Part shown: one piece after another, positions 27,488-36,249 of the stretch
Numbering within the stretch: position 1 is the stretch's first letter
Layout: every line of letters begins with the position of its first letter
DNA from: Candidatus Sulfotelmatobacter sp.
GTDB lineage: Bacteria; Acidobacteriota; Terriglobia; Terriglobales; Acidobacteriaceae
Direction of reading: 5' to 3'
Assembly (NCBI GenBank): GCA_030041215.1
Contig: JASHOH010000094.1
Span: 1-64,000, forward strand
Length of the DNA stretch: 64,000 nt
The notes under the pieces: generated by a model
Told to the model about the DNA's origin: nothing
Database searches by the model: none
What the model saw: the letters and a program-made list of their open reading frames with translations, nothing else
Translations under genes and position numbers: made by a program

Positions 27488-28945
27488 ATGGGTTCTCCAA
27501 CAAAGCCGGAGCCGAATTCTCACGGCCTTATCCGCGGTATGGGCCTGGGCACGGCCACCGCCCTCAACATGATCGACATGATCGGCGTGGGGCCATTCAT
27601 CACCATGCCGCTGGTGGTTGCTGCTATGGGCGGTCCACAAGCCCTGCTGGGCTGGATCGTCGGCGCGCTGCTCGCTTTTTGCGATGGACTGGTCACCGCC
27701 GAACTGGCCGCCGCGCTTCCCGGCTCCGGCGGAACCTATCGCTTCCTCAGTGAAATCTACGGCCCCAAAAAATGGGGACGGCTGTTTTCGTTTCTTTTTA
27801 TCTGGCAGCTTTCTTTCAGCGCTCCGCTTTCGATCGCCAGCGGATGCATAGGACTGGCAGGGTACGCCGCATATTACTGGCCCAGCCTCGACATGGTTTA
27901 TATGACGAAAACTGCGGCGCTGCACATCCCTTGGGCAGGACCATTGCAAGTGAGCTGGATTGTGACGCGCGGCACAGGCGTTGCAATCGTAATCTGTTTT
28001 TTCACCGTTCTGCTTCTCTACCGGCGCATCACGGTCATCGGGAGGCTTTCGAAAATCTTGTGGCTGGGCGTGATGGCAACGATCGGTTGGATTGTCGTCG
28101 CCGGCTTGACGCACTTCGATTCCGCGCTGGCCTTCGATTTTCCTCCCGGCGCGTTCACGCTATCGCGAAGTTTTTTCACCGGCCTGGGCGGAGCTCTTCT
28201 GGTTGCGACATATGATTATTGGGGCTATTACAACGTCGCCTACCTTGGCGATGAGATAAAGGACCCCCAGCGTAATATTCCGCGCGCGCTGCTGCTTTCC
28301 ATTCTGCTGGTCGCGTGTCTATATCTACTGATGAACTTGTGCGTTCTGGCCGTGGTTCCCTGGCGTGAAATGTTGCAGGCGGGCCAAAACAACAGCGGGT
28401 TGTATGTTTTCTCCTTATTTATGCAGCGGGTCTATGGCGACTGGGCGGCGCGCCTGGTGACGGCGCTGGTCATCGTTACCGCATTCGCATCGGTTTTTTC
28501 GCTCACGCTCGGATACTCGCGCGTTCCTTATGCGGCCGCTCTCGATGGCAATTACTTCCGTGCGTTCGCCAGAGTTCATCCGGTTTATCGTTTCCCGCAT
28601 ATTTCTCTGCTATCCCTGGGGGTTGTGGCCGCGGCATTTTGTTTTCTGCACCTGCAAGACGCCATCGCCGCTTTGGTGGTGATTCGCCTGATTCTTCAGT
28701 TTCTGGTGCAGGCGGTGGGAGTGATTGTATTTCGTGTACGACGTCCAGATGTGCCGCGCCCATTTCGCATGTGGCTGTATCCTTTGCCGGCGTTGCTGGC
28801 GATCGCGGGATTTCTGTTCATCCTTTTCAATCGCCAGAACTGGCAGAAAGAATTTCGTTACGCGATCGTAATCTTGGTAGCAGGGATTGTGATTTATATG
28901 ATTCGCGCGTGGCGAACGCATGAGTGGCCGTTTGCGACTGCCTGA
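27488..28945 (+). CDS. APC-superfamily amino-acid permease
   Basis: A 485-residue inner-membrane transporter with about 12 hydrophobic helices. The N-terminal helix 1 motif NMIDMIGVGPFITMPLV and the conserved GGPQALLGWIVGALLAFCDGLVTAELAAALPGSGGTYRF region (split here over helices 2-3) are hallmarks of the APC amino acid/polyamine family. DYWGYYNVAYLGDEIKDP is the usual helix 6-7 segment. It imports amino acids or polyamines; the exact substrate is open. It follows the small gene by 15 bases. Confidence 0.92.
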   Translation: MGSPTKPEPNSHGLIRGMGLGTATALNMIDMIGVGPFITMPLVVAAMGGPQALLGWIVGALLAFCDGLVTAELAAALPGSGGTYRFLSEIYGPKKWGRLFSFLFIWQLSFSAPLSIASGCIGLAGYAAYYWPSLDMVYMTKTAALHIPWAGPLQVSWIVTRGTGVAIVICFFTVLLLYRRITVIGRLSKILWLGVMATIGWIVVAGLTHFDSALAFDFPPGAFTLSRSFFTGLGGALLVATYDYWGYYNVAYLGDEIKDPQRNIPRALLLSILLVACLYLLMNLCVLAVVPWREMLQAGQNNSGLYVFSLFMQRVYGDWAARLVTALVIVTAFASVFSLTLGYSRVPYAAALDGNYFRAFARVHPVYRFPHISLLSLGVVAAAFCFLHLQDAIAALVVIRLILQFLVQAVGVIVFRVRRPDVPRPFRMWLYPLPALLAIAGFLFILFNRQNWQKEFRYAIVILVAGIVIYMIRAWRTHEWPFATA

Positions 28946-29035
28946 TGCTGCTTGCCGAGGCGGCGGAGAATGCGGAAACAGGTCATCGCTAAAAAAACTG
29001 AGCTTTGAGCCAATTATTATTACAATTGAGGAATC

Positions 29036-29620
29036 ATGATGAACAAGAAATCACGCTATCTTTCACTTTGGTTGGCCCTGACCGTGGTCGCCGCCGCTCA
29101 GGTGCAATCACAGGAGAAAAAGAAAAAGTTGGAAGACGAGCACCGCACAGTGGCGCAAGTGCTGGACCGCTCTGTGTCGAACGCGGACCATGAATTCACT
29201 GAGGCAGCCGACGCCATGCCTGAAGACAAATTTGCATTTGCGCCCACCAACGGCGAATTCAAAGGCGTACGCAACTTCGGCGAGCAGATCAAACACGTCG
29301 CCGCTGTCAACTACATCTTTGGAGCCGCCATCCTCGGCGAAAAGGTTCCAGTGGACGTGGGGGGCGAAAACGGCCCGGCGTTGCTGAAAACAAAATCGGA
29401 AATCATGGGTTACTTAAAGGACTCTTTTGTTTACGTGCACAAAGCGGTGCAGAGTATCAACGAGAAAAATCTCGCTCAGCCGATTAAGAGTCCATTCGGA
29501 GAAGGCAAAGTTACGCGCCTGGGCCTTGCCACCAGCGTGTGCAGCCACGCTTTCGACCACTACGGCCAGATGGTGGAATACCTGCGTATGAATGGGATCA
29601 TCCCGCCCGCCAGCCGTTAA
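29036..29620 (+). CDS. DinB-like four-helix protein with a signal peptide
   Basis: A 194-residue protein with a signal peptide (LSLWLALTVVAAAQVQSQ) followed by a DinB-type four-helix bundle: VLDRSVSNADHEFTEAADAMPEDKFAFAP, then FGEQIKHVAAVNYIFGAAILG and ATSVCSHAFDHYGQMVEYLRMNGIIPP. The histidines that bind metal in DinB proteins (KHVAA and SHAFDH) are present. GAGG lies upstream; ATG 29036 and 29039 are both possible. Most DinB proteins are cytoplasmic thiol-linked enzymes, so export is notable, though exported versions are frequent in Acidobacteria. Confidence 0.85.
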   Translation: MMNKKSRYLSLWLALTVVAAAQVQSQEKKKKLEDEHRTVAQVLDRSVSNADHEFTEAADAMPEDKFAFAPTNGEFKGVRNFGEQIKHVAAVNYIFGAAILGEKVPVDVGGENGPALLKTKSEIMGYLKDSFVYVHKAVQSINEKNLAQPIKSPFGEGKVTRLGLATSVCSHAFDHYGQMVEYLRMNGIIPPASR

Positions 29621-29628
29621 AGCGCTGA

Positions 29629-29892
29629 TCATTCTCTCGTGCCAATGGGCTGAAGAAATCCAGAAGCCACGTTTGGTTTGCCTATCTCTCGGGCCTTGCG
29701 CACACGGGCAGCAGGGCGTGCTTCTTCAGCGCAGATATTGACGAGGTGCTCCTGAAAACTAAGGCGAGGCTGTTCGGCAACACGGGCAGCATAAGACTCG
29801 AGCGCTTCAAGAAAATTTTCGATCTCTTTCTGCGCCTCGGCCGCAGACGTTCCCTGCCGTCGCTGAATCTTCCAGTGCGCCGTCCGCTTCAT
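29629..29892 (-). CDS. Small charged helical protein of unknown function
   Basis: An 87-residue protein, not recognised. It is rich in Ala, Glu and Arg and probably mostly helical (SAAEAQKEIENFLEALESYAARVAEQ). GGAGA lies eight bases before the ATG, which supports translation. It ends 8 bases from the stop of the convergent DinB-like gene and starts about 150 bases from the end of thrB, on the same strand as thrB. Confidence 0.5.
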   Translation of the reverse strand: MKRTAHWKIQRRQGTSAAEAQKEIENFLEALESYAARVAEQPRLSFQEHLVNICAEEARPAARVRKAREIGKPNVASGFLQPIGTRE

Positions 29893-30042
29893 TACAAGAG
29901 TCTCCGCGCAAATCCAATCGGAAAAAATGAAAGTTAAGTTCTACAGAACACTGACACGAAACAAAAAGTCGCGCTTTAGGGGAGGAATTTACTTTATTCC
30001 TTAATTGGATGGCTGTAAATAGCCCTTCTATATGAGGAAAGA

Positions 30043-30975
30043 CTACCAACGCACGCCGAGAGGATTAATACTCGTAATCAGCAATTCGGCGCGCAGCCCC
30101 GCGTTCGCCAGATGGGTCGCGATCAACTTACGTGTTTTTTCGGCCGAAACTCGCGGATCGAGAAAAACGATGACAGAGGGTCCAGCGCCGCTGAGTGCGG
30201 CTCCGAGCACGCCTGAACCGGCCTTTAACTCGCAGAGGCACGGCAATAGAGGACAAAGCGGAGCCCGATACGGCTGATGAACCCGATCCTCGAGCGCTTC
30301 ACGGAGCAGGTCATGCCGGCCCCGCGTCAGTGCAGCCAGCAATAGCATCGAGTTCTGAATGTTCGCCACGGTATCAGCCCGCGAATATTGCGCGGGCAGT
30401 ACTCGCCGCGCCTCCTCTGTGGAGAGCGGCTCCTCAGGTATGGCCAGCAACAGCGGCCACTTCCCCTTCGGCTGAAGCCGAACGGCTCGCACTGTGCCGT
30501 CGGCAGACATGGCGGCAACAGTCAATCCGCCCAGCCAGCACGCCGACGCGTTGTCGGCATGGTGTTCGCGCCGTGCCGCCTCGGCAATGATCTGCTCATG
30601 ATTCCAGCCCAGCCTGCCAAAATGATTGGCCAGCGCAATGCCCGCGAGCCGCGCTGCTGCGGAAGATCCGCATCCCTTGCCGATGGGGATGTCGTTTTTA
30701 ATTTTCATCTGTAGCGGAACGACATCTGCGCCAGCAGCCTGCAAAATTTCCCGGTAGGTTGTGAGGATCAGATGATTCTCGATTTTCTGGCAAATTTCCG
30801 GGTCGCGCCCGGTGGCTGTAATCGCGAAATCGTCTGCTGTTCTAGCGTCGATTTCGATATGCAAATCCAGTGCAATCGCGGCTGCATCGAATGCCGGACC
30901 TAGATTGGCTGAAGTGGCGGGCAGCGCCAGATGGAATGCAGTCTGCCCTTTTCTGCGTGTCTGCGTCTTAGACAT
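30043..30975 (-). CDS. thrB: Homoserine kinase
   Basis: Phosphorylates L-homoserine to O-phosphohomoserine, the substrate of threonine synthase encoded just upstream. The 310-residue protein is of the GHMP kinase fold: N-terminal LPATSANLGPAFDAAAIAL, ATP-binding PIGKGCGSSAAA, and C-terminal LGAALSGAGPSVIVF. The start is the ATG in MSKTQTRRKGQT; the open frame continues 50 codons upstream but that part is a dispersed repeat. It lies 154 bases after thrC on the same strand. Length is normal for ThrB (~310). Confidence 0.95.
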   Translation of the reverse strand: MSKTQTRRKGQTAFHLALPATSANLGPAFDAAAIALDLHIEIDARTADDFAITATGRDPEICQKIENHLILTTYREILQAAGADVVPLQMKIKNDIPIGKGCGSSAAARLAGIALANHFGRLGWNHEQIIAEAARREHHADNASACWLGGLTVAAMSADGTVRAVRLQPKGKWPLLLAIPEEPLSTEEARRVLPAQYSRADTVANIQNSMLLLAALTRGRHDLLREALEDRVHQPYRAPLCPLLPCLCELKAGSGVLGAALSGAGPSVIVFLDPRVSAEKTRKLIATHLANAGLRAELLITSINPLGVRW

Positions 30976-30997
30976 TCGGTAGTGGCGCAGTTTGCCT

Positions 30998-31040
30998 GTC
31001 ATCCTGAGCAAGCCTCCTTTGCGCAGCGAAGCATCTGGGC
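30998..31040 (+). repeat. Dispersed GTCATCCTGA-family repeat between thrC and thrB
   Basis: Starts GTCATCCTGAGCAAGC and continues through GCGCAGCGAAGCATCT, the same pattern as the other copies in the window. It occupies most of the thrC-thrB gap and creates the false upstream extension of thrB. Confidence 0.5.
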
Positions 31041-31129
31041 GAGCCGCGCGACGCGGCGCGCTCTCTGCGCCGCAACAATCGCGCGCTTGGCTCGCCTCCC
31101 TATCAAACTGCACGACTACAGACATTCGC

Positions 31130-32500
31130 TTACGTTGTGCTGGATTTCTCTGCCTGTTCCAGAGTTTGAATAACAGCCTTCAGGCTGGCGTCAAGAACTA
31201 CGGGGCGATGCCGATAAACATTCAGCTGTGCATTTTCTGAAAACAACTCGCCACGATGAAATTCCATGGTGAAGTCCGGATCTTTAAGCAAGTTCCCGGT
31301 CAGAACCAGCACAACCATTTCATCTTTCTTGACAAATCCGCGCCGCAACAATTTTTTCAGCCCAGCCAAAGTCACCGCAGAGGCAGGCTCGCAACCAATC
31401 CCTTCCGCACCGATTTCCGCCTTGGCCTGCGCGATCTCGATTTCACTCACTTCTTCAACTATGCCTCCAGTGGCGTTCAGTACCTTGATCGCTTTTTCCC
31501 ACGAAGCCGGACTTCCAATGCGAATCGCCGTAGCGCGCGTCTCGGCCTTCACGCTCACCAACCGCTTGCCGCCTTCGCGTAACGTACGTACCAGCGCGTT
31601 CGCTCCCTCGGCCTGAATCACCGACAGCCGCGGCAATTTCGCAATCAGGCCGACCTGCCGCATTTCGAGCAGCCCCTTGCCAATCGCAGAACTGTTACCC
31701 AGATTTCCTCCGGGCACAATGATGTGATCTGGTGGCTGCCACTCGAACTGCTCCAACAATTCATACGCAAGCGTCTTCTGCCCTTCGATCCGAAACGGAT
31801 TGAGCGAATTTAACTGATACACCGGCGCACTGCGCACCAGCTCCTGAAGAAGGCGCAGGCAGCCATCGAAATCCGTGCGCAGTTGGCAGGTGAGCGCCCC
31901 GTAATCAAGCGCCTGCGAGAGTTTGCTCCAGGAAATTTTGCCCTCCGGCACCAGCACGAGGCTTCGCATCCCGCCGCGGGCAGCGTAAGCGGCCATCGAC
32001 GCCGATGTGTTGCCTGTGGAAGCGCATGCGACCCAGCGGTAGCCCGCTTGCCGGGCAAAGGTTGCCGCCATAGTCATGCCCGTATCTTTGAATGAGCCTG
32101 TCGGATTCAGCCCTTGATGCTTGGCATACAAGTGTTGCACTCCCATTGTTCGCGCCGCTCGCAGAAGCGTATACAGCGGCGTGTTGCCTTCGCGCAAAGT
32201 GACAATCACCTGTTCGGATGACGGTGCTGGCAGCAGCTCCCGGAACCGCCACACTCCACTCAAATCAGGCGCGCTGTTGGAAGATTTTCGCCCACGCCAG
32301 GCAGCCTTCAGTGCGGCTGAGTCGATCGCGGAGGACTCCCAGAGCGGATTGGTCACTTCGACTAAGTTGCCGCACTGGGAGCAGCGAAAGTCCTGGCCTG
32401 CCGCCTGCGCTACCGAACCGCAGCCGATGCAGCGGAATACAAAATTCGCAAGCAGTGGGTTGGGATAAACGCTCTCTTTGCTGGTCACGGAAGGCTGCAT
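31130..32500 (-). CDS. thrC: Threonine synthase
   Basis: A 456-residue PLP enzyme that converts O-phosphohomoserine to threonine. The PLP lysine is Lys138 in NPTGSFKDTGMT, and the phosphate loop is GGNLGNSSAIGKG. An N-terminal zinc-ribbon-like motif (Cys24, Cys27, Cys40, Cys43) is typical of the archaeal/bacterial short ThrC group, as is the closing LTGNLLKDP. The start ATG is nine bases after the cupin stop. The gene order cupin-thrC-thrB suggests one transcript; homoserine dehydrogenase is not in the window. Confidence 0.95.
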   Translation of the reverse strand: MQPSVTSKESVYPNPLLANFVFRCIGCGSVAQAAGQDFRCSQCGNLVEVTNPLWESSAIDSAALKAAWRGRKSSNSAPDLSGVWRFRELLPAPSSEQVIVTLREGNTPLYTLLRAARTMGVQHLYAKHQGLNPTGSFKDTGMTMAATFARQAGYRWVACASTGNTSASMAAYAARGGMRSLVLVPEGKISWSKLSQALDYGALTCQLRTDFDGCLRLLQELVRSAPVYQLNSLNPFRIEGQKTLAYELLEQFEWQPPDHIIVPGGNLGNSSAIGKGLLEMRQVGLIAKLPRLSVIQAEGANALVRTLREGGKRLVSVKAETRATAIRIGSPASWEKAIKVLNATGGIVEEVSEIEIAQAKAEIGAEGIGCEPASAVTLAGLKKLLRRGFVKKDEMVVLVLTGNLLKDPDFTMEFHRGELFSENAQLNVYRHRPVVLDASLKAVIQTLEQAEKSSTT

Positions 32501-32509
32501 CGAGTCAGA

Positions 32510-32965
32510 TTACTTCCCGCCTCGCAGGTAATGATCTTTTTTCTCGATCCAATCGGCGCGTGGCGGGGTGAACACATCGAGATCGACCGTGTCTTCCAGC
32601 GCCTCGGCTTTGTGCCGCATGTGGGCCGGAATGCAGAGCACTTCTCCGGAGTGGACCACGATTTCGCGGCCGTCAATCCAGAACTTCAACGCACCATCGA
32701 GAATGTAGGTGAGCTGCTCGTTGTGATGGCTGTGCTCAGGAACAACACAGCCCTTTTTCATCAGCACTCGTGCCAGCATAATCTCCTGTCCCACCACGAA
32801 TTGCCGTTGCAGCAGCGGATTCAGGTCTTCCAGCGGAATCATGTGCCAGGGAAGGTATTGCAGTTCGTGCTCGCCGGCGGCATGCTTGGCAACGGCGCGC
32901 TGTGCGCGCGCGTGTGACTTGGCCCCATCAGCTTTTCTCCGCCCGGACACTTTTTTCTTAGCCAT
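32510..32965 (-). CDS. Single-domain cupin protein
   Basis: A 151-residue protein starting MAKKKVSGRRKADG, preceded by a strong GGAGG. The first ~45 residues are basic and probably disordered. The cupin barrel follows, with metal-binding motif 1 VPEHSHHNEQLTYILDGALKFWIDG and motif 2 VLCIPAHMRHKAEAL. Such small cupins bind a metal and either sense or convert a small molecule. It stands nine bases ahead of thrC and so is probably co-transcribed with threonine synthesis genes. The link may be regulatory or incidental. Confidence 0.88.
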   Translation of the reverse strand: MAKKKVSGRRKADGAKSHARAQRAVAKHAAGEHELQYLPWHMIPLEDLNPLLQRQFVVGQEIMLARVLMKKGCVVPEHSHHNEQLTYILDGALKFWIDGREIVVHSGEVLCIPAHMRHKAEALEDTVDLDVFTPPRADWIEKKDHYLRGGK

Positions 32966-33064
32966 CAAATCCTCCGTGGAGGCGTCGCTTGCAACGTCTC
33001 GCCCACACGCGCCGCCTGCCTGCTCACAAATCATTCCGCGAATCCGCGGTTGCCCTTCAGAAAC

Positions 33065-34411
33065 CTAATGCACCTTCCCCCCATACAACTTCACTGCATT
33101 ATCATGCAAATACCCATGCGCCAATTCCAGCGCCCGCGCCTCACTGATCTCATTCTCCGAAATCATTTCCGCCAACGCTGCGGCTAGTGCCATTCGCGAC
33201 GACTTCGCCCCCAGCCAGTAACTCTCTTCCGCTCCCAGAACCTGATTGTACGGGAAACAGTCAGTGCCAAATGTGATCTTCTCCGGGAAAGTTTCCAGCC
33301 ACATCTTCAGCGTTTCTTTGAACGCCGAAGGATACTGCGCCAGCTCGCCAAACGAAGAATCGATGTACACATTCTTCATCGCCGCCAGCCAGATCGCCTG
33401 CCGCTCCAGCGGATACCCTCCATGAATCAGCACAAACGTCGTCGAAACGTACCGTGGATCGCGCAGCACGCTCTCAAGGTTCATCACATTGCTCTGCGAA
33501 AGATTGAAATAATCGCCGATTCCTACTGCCGTGTGAATGTGTACAGGAATATTCAACCTCCCGCCGAGCCCAACGAGAAAGCGAAAAATATAATCCTGAA
33601 AAATTCGATATTCCTGCTCGCTCGGCACACCGCCAGAAGCATACTTCTGATAAATCTCCTCCGCCTGGCTGCGCGGCGGATCGGAAAACGTCAGCGGCCG
33701 GAAATACGCCACTTCAAACTTCATCGCGATCCCGCCCTTTTTCATGTTGTCATCGAGAACGCGCACAATAAATTCGAGGTAGTCGGCAAACTTCGCCGGC
33801 AGCTTGCTCACATTCTCCTGCTGCATCCAGCGGTGCAGCATCTTTTCCTGCAAGGGAATGAACACCCCTTCATCGGGATTCCGCGCTGTCTCACGCTCGT
33901 TATTGAACGGCCACATGAACGAATCCGCAAAGAACACCCAAGGAAAGCGCTTGGGATCGAGATAATCCGCCATCATGGCGCGGTTCGCCACCGAACTCTC
34001 GGTGTTGATCTTGTCGAGAATCAGATCGAAATAACCCGCGCCCGGATACTGCTTTCTCAACTCTGCCTTTTTCGCAATCAGCCATTTCGCATGTTCCGGC
34101 GAAAGATCGTCATATGGATACCCAAACAGCGCCTTAGCTGCCGCAATTAGCTCCGGATTATCATCGCGCGTGCGCAACGGCTCGCTGGCATCTGGCGGCG
34201 CAGCCATCGCGTCCACGTCGGGATCATCGGAGAATCCGGGATGCGCATGGTGATCGAAAGCGGGAATTTTGTCGATCGCCGACTGAAGCCGCTGATAAAT
34301 TTGCTGCACGTCCGGACCGGGCGAGGGACGCGCCTGCGCGGCGGTGAGGACTGAAGAACTGGCGACCATAGCAAGCACGAAACCTCGCAGAAGTCCCGAC
34401 GATAATTTCAT
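33065..34411 (-). CDS. Exported amidohydrolase-superfamily metal enzyme
   Basis: A 448-residue TIM-barrel hydrolase with a signal peptide (LLRGFVLAMVASSSVLTAAQA). Metal-binding motifs are AFDHHAHPGF (strand 1), VHIHTAVG, VLIHGGYP and ITFGTDCFPYN (terminal Asp), in the order of the amidohydrolase_2 family. The start MKLSSGL has GAGGG seven bases upstream. It is about 100 residues longer than most amidohydrolase_2 members, with the insertions between strands 1 and 5. The substrate is unknown. Downstream of the outer-membrane-protein gene on the same strand, 42 bases away. Confidence 0.85.
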   Translation of the reverse strand: MKLSSGLLRGFVLAMVASSSVLTAAQARPSPGPDVQQIYQRLQSAIDKIPAFDHHAHPGFSDDPDVDAMAAPPDASEPLRTRDDNPELIAAAKALFGYPYDDLSPEHAKWLIAKKAELRKQYPGAGYFDLILDKINTESSVANRAMMADYLDPKRFPWVFFADSFMWPFNNERETARNPDEGVFIPLQEKMLHRWMQQENVSKLPAKFADYLEFIVRVLDDNMKKGGIAMKFEVAYFRPLTFSDPPRSQAEEIYQKYASGGVPSEQEYRIFQDYIFRFLVGLGGRLNIPVHIHTAVGIGDYFNLSQSNVMNLESVLRDPRYVSTTFVLIHGGYPLERQAIWLAAMKNVYIDSSFGELAQYPSAFKETLKMWLETFPEKITFGTDCFPYNQVLGAEESYWLGAKSSRMALAAALAEMISENEISEARALELAHGYLHDNAVKLYGGKVH

Positions 34412-34453
34412 AGACAGTCCCTCAAGGGCTTGAAGCCCGCGCGGTTTCAAGTC

Positions 34454-35194
34454 TCATCTGCGATCTCTGCCAACATCAAACAGCACCCCGAAAGAAAGGT
34501 GCAGGTACACCCCCGAACTCGGGTGCTCCCGCGAAAAGATTCCCCCGAGTCCAGCTTCCATGACGAAGTGTGTGTTATCAGAGACACGCCCAGTCGAGCC
34601 GATAACTCCAAGTGGAACGAGCGCGCCCGGCGCGTGATCCGTGCCCGTCCCTCCGGCACAAAAAAGGTTGACGCAGCCGTGCGAACCTGCCAAACGAAAA
34701 GAAGTATAGTAATTCCAGCTCTCGCTCAGATTGTTGGTGCCGATCACCGTGGCCAAATCGGCGCTCACGCTGCGGCCGTCCCCCTCATCCGCTGCTCCCA
34801 AGCCTCCTTCGAGCCGGAACCCCTGGTTCACTTGATATCGCATCGCAACCTTCGAGGTAGCTCCAAAACTGCCATCCGATTGATTGTCTGCCACAACGTC
34901 GAAGCCAAGGTCGATGCGGTTGCTCACGCCCCGGCGCCACCGCGCAAACCAGTCCGTTCCCCCTCCGTGGTCGCAGGGCGAGGCCACCAGCTCACCGTAA
35001 ACTCCGACCCCGACACCCAACTCGGTGTTCCCAGGCGCCGCTGTGGCAGGGCCGCCGAATGTGGCGAGAGGCGGAGGCGAAGCGATAAGTTTGCAATTCG
35101 GAGAAGCCTGGGTTTGCCCCCACGCACGACAGAGAGAAATCGCTACAAGCATGAGCACGGGCGCCATTCGCGCTTGATGTGCGACTGGAAGCAT
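34454..35194 (-). CDS. Putative outer-membrane beta-barrel protein
   Basis: A 246-residue protein with a signal peptide (MAPVLMLVAISLCRAWGQTQA). The mature part shows alternating amphipathic strands (NTELGVGVGVYGELV, SNRIDLGFDVVADNQ, TSKVAMRYQVNQGFRLEGG, FVMEAGLGGIFS, GVYLHLSFGVLFDVG) that end near an aromatic/hydrophobic strand, as in small porin-like barrels. No specific family recognised. The start is the ATG in MLPVAHQARM, 58 bases after the SDR stop; the longer open frame overlaps the SDR gene and is rejected. Confidence 0.65.
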   Translation of the reverse strand: MLPVAHQARMAPVLMLVAISLCRAWGQTQASPNCKLIASPPPLATFGGPATAAPGNTELGVGVGVYGELVASPCDHGGGTDWFARWRRGVSNRIDLGFDVVADNQSDGSFGATSKVAMRYQVNQGFRLEGGLGAADEGDGRSVSADLATVIGTNNLSESWNYYTSFRLAGSHGCVNLFCAGGTGTDHAPGALVPLGVIGSTGRVSDNTHFVMEAGLGGIFSREHPSSGVYLHLSFGVLFDVGRDRR

Positions 35195-35252
35195 GTTGCG
35201 AGCCTCACGCCTTGGATTCGATGCTACGGATTGCACGTCAGTCAGGGACAAT

Positions 35253-36041
35253 TTACAAGCCTTTATACGAACCGCCATCCACCAGAATCGTCTGCCCGGT
35301 GATGTACGATGCACGCTCGGATGCCAGCCACACAATCGTCTCCGCAACTTCCCGAGGATCTCCTAATCTTTTCAGGGGAGCGTCCGACGCCCATCCCTGA
35401 AAAATTTCTTCCTCGCTCTCGCCCGACGCGCAGGCCCGCGCCTCGGCTAATTCCTTCAGCCGGTCCGTTGCTGTAAAGCCCGGGCCAACATTGTTTACCA
35501 GAATGCCATCTTTGCCGAACTCATTCGCGAGGCTCTTCACCAGCCCGACCACCGCCGCCCGCACCGCGTTCGATAGCACGAGATCGACGACCGGCTGCTT
35601 GGTGGTGATCGATGTCAGCGTGACGATGCGTCCCCAGCGTTTTCTCTGCATGTGAGGAATGACCTCACGCGCAAAATATACCGCACTGAGAAAGTTCATT
35701 TCGACCGCACGCTGCCACTCTTCGAGCGACGTTGCGAGAAATCCTTTCGCCGGAGGTCCACCGGCGTTGGTGACGCAGATATCGACGCTGCCGAATTTTT
35801 CGGCAACAGCCGCGACAAATCGGCGAACAGCTTCAGCGTGGGTCACGTCGAGCGGTTCGGCGAGAACATCAACTTTATATCGAGCTCGGACCTGTTCAGC
35901 CGCAGCCTCCAGCGTTTGTCGCTTCCGCGCGCACATCGCCACCCGGCAGCCTTCCGCAGCAAAAGCTTCTGCCGTGGCGCGGCCAATCCCCTGACTGGAT
36001 GCGGCAACCAACGCCACCCTGTCTTGCAGCTCAAGATTCAT
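35253..36041 (-). CDS. Short-chain dehydrogenase/reductase-fold protein with altered active site
   Basis: A 262-residue Rossmann-fold protein. It has a cofactor-binding motif ASSQGIGR (residues 14-21), DVT, NAGG (92-95) and MNF, and ends ASYITGQTILVDGG like a 3-oxoacyl-ACP reductase. The catalytic serine (Ser144 in LTSIT) is there, but the YxxxK pair reads SNAVR (157-161), so Tyr is Ser and Lys is Arg. This divergent group is widespread; whether it reduces anything is open. It heads the minus-strand series SDR, outer-membrane protein, amidohydrolase. Confidence 0.88.
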   Translation of the reverse strand: MNLELQDRVALVAASSQGIGRATAEAFAAEGCRVAMCARKRQTLEAAAEQVRARYKVDVLAEPLDVTHAEAVRRFVAAVAEKFGSVDICVTNAGGPPAKGFLATSLEEWQRAVEMNFLSAVYFAREVIPHMQRKRWGRIVTLTSITTKQPVVDLVLSNAVRAAVVGLVKSLANEFGKDGILVNNVGPGFTATDRLKELAEARACASGESEEEIFQGWASDAPLKRLGDPREVAETIVWLASERASYITGQTILVDGGSYKGL

Positions 36042-36100
36042 GAACGTGGAATTATAAACGTTGCGACGACCTCGTCGAACCGATAGCGCATGCCAGAATG

Positions 36101-36155
36101 GCCATTTTCGCTTTGCGCTCTTTGCGGAACTTCTTTTGCGTTCTCTGCGGTTAAC
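36101..36155 (+). repeat. Possible dispersed TTTGCGTTCTCTGCGG-type element
   Basis: CTTTGCGCTCTTTGCGG and TTTTGCGTTCTCTGCGG lie in tandem here. The form recalls the GTGTCCTTTGTGG elements at 18193 and 19550 and the TTCTCCGCGTCTCCGCGG stretch near 58040. The rest of the 208-base gap shows nothing else. Confidence 0.35.
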
Positions 36156-36249
36156 GGTTTCACTTTAAGTGCTACAAAGGATCTTGCAAACCGCACCCTC
36201 CTTGCAGCCAGACCTGCTCACGATTACTCTGGATGGCAACGAGGCCTTC

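Noticed and set aside
34430-35302. 290-codon open frame antisense to the outer-membrane protein gene
   Set aside because: Shadow frame; the minus-strand protein has a signal peptide and beta strands.
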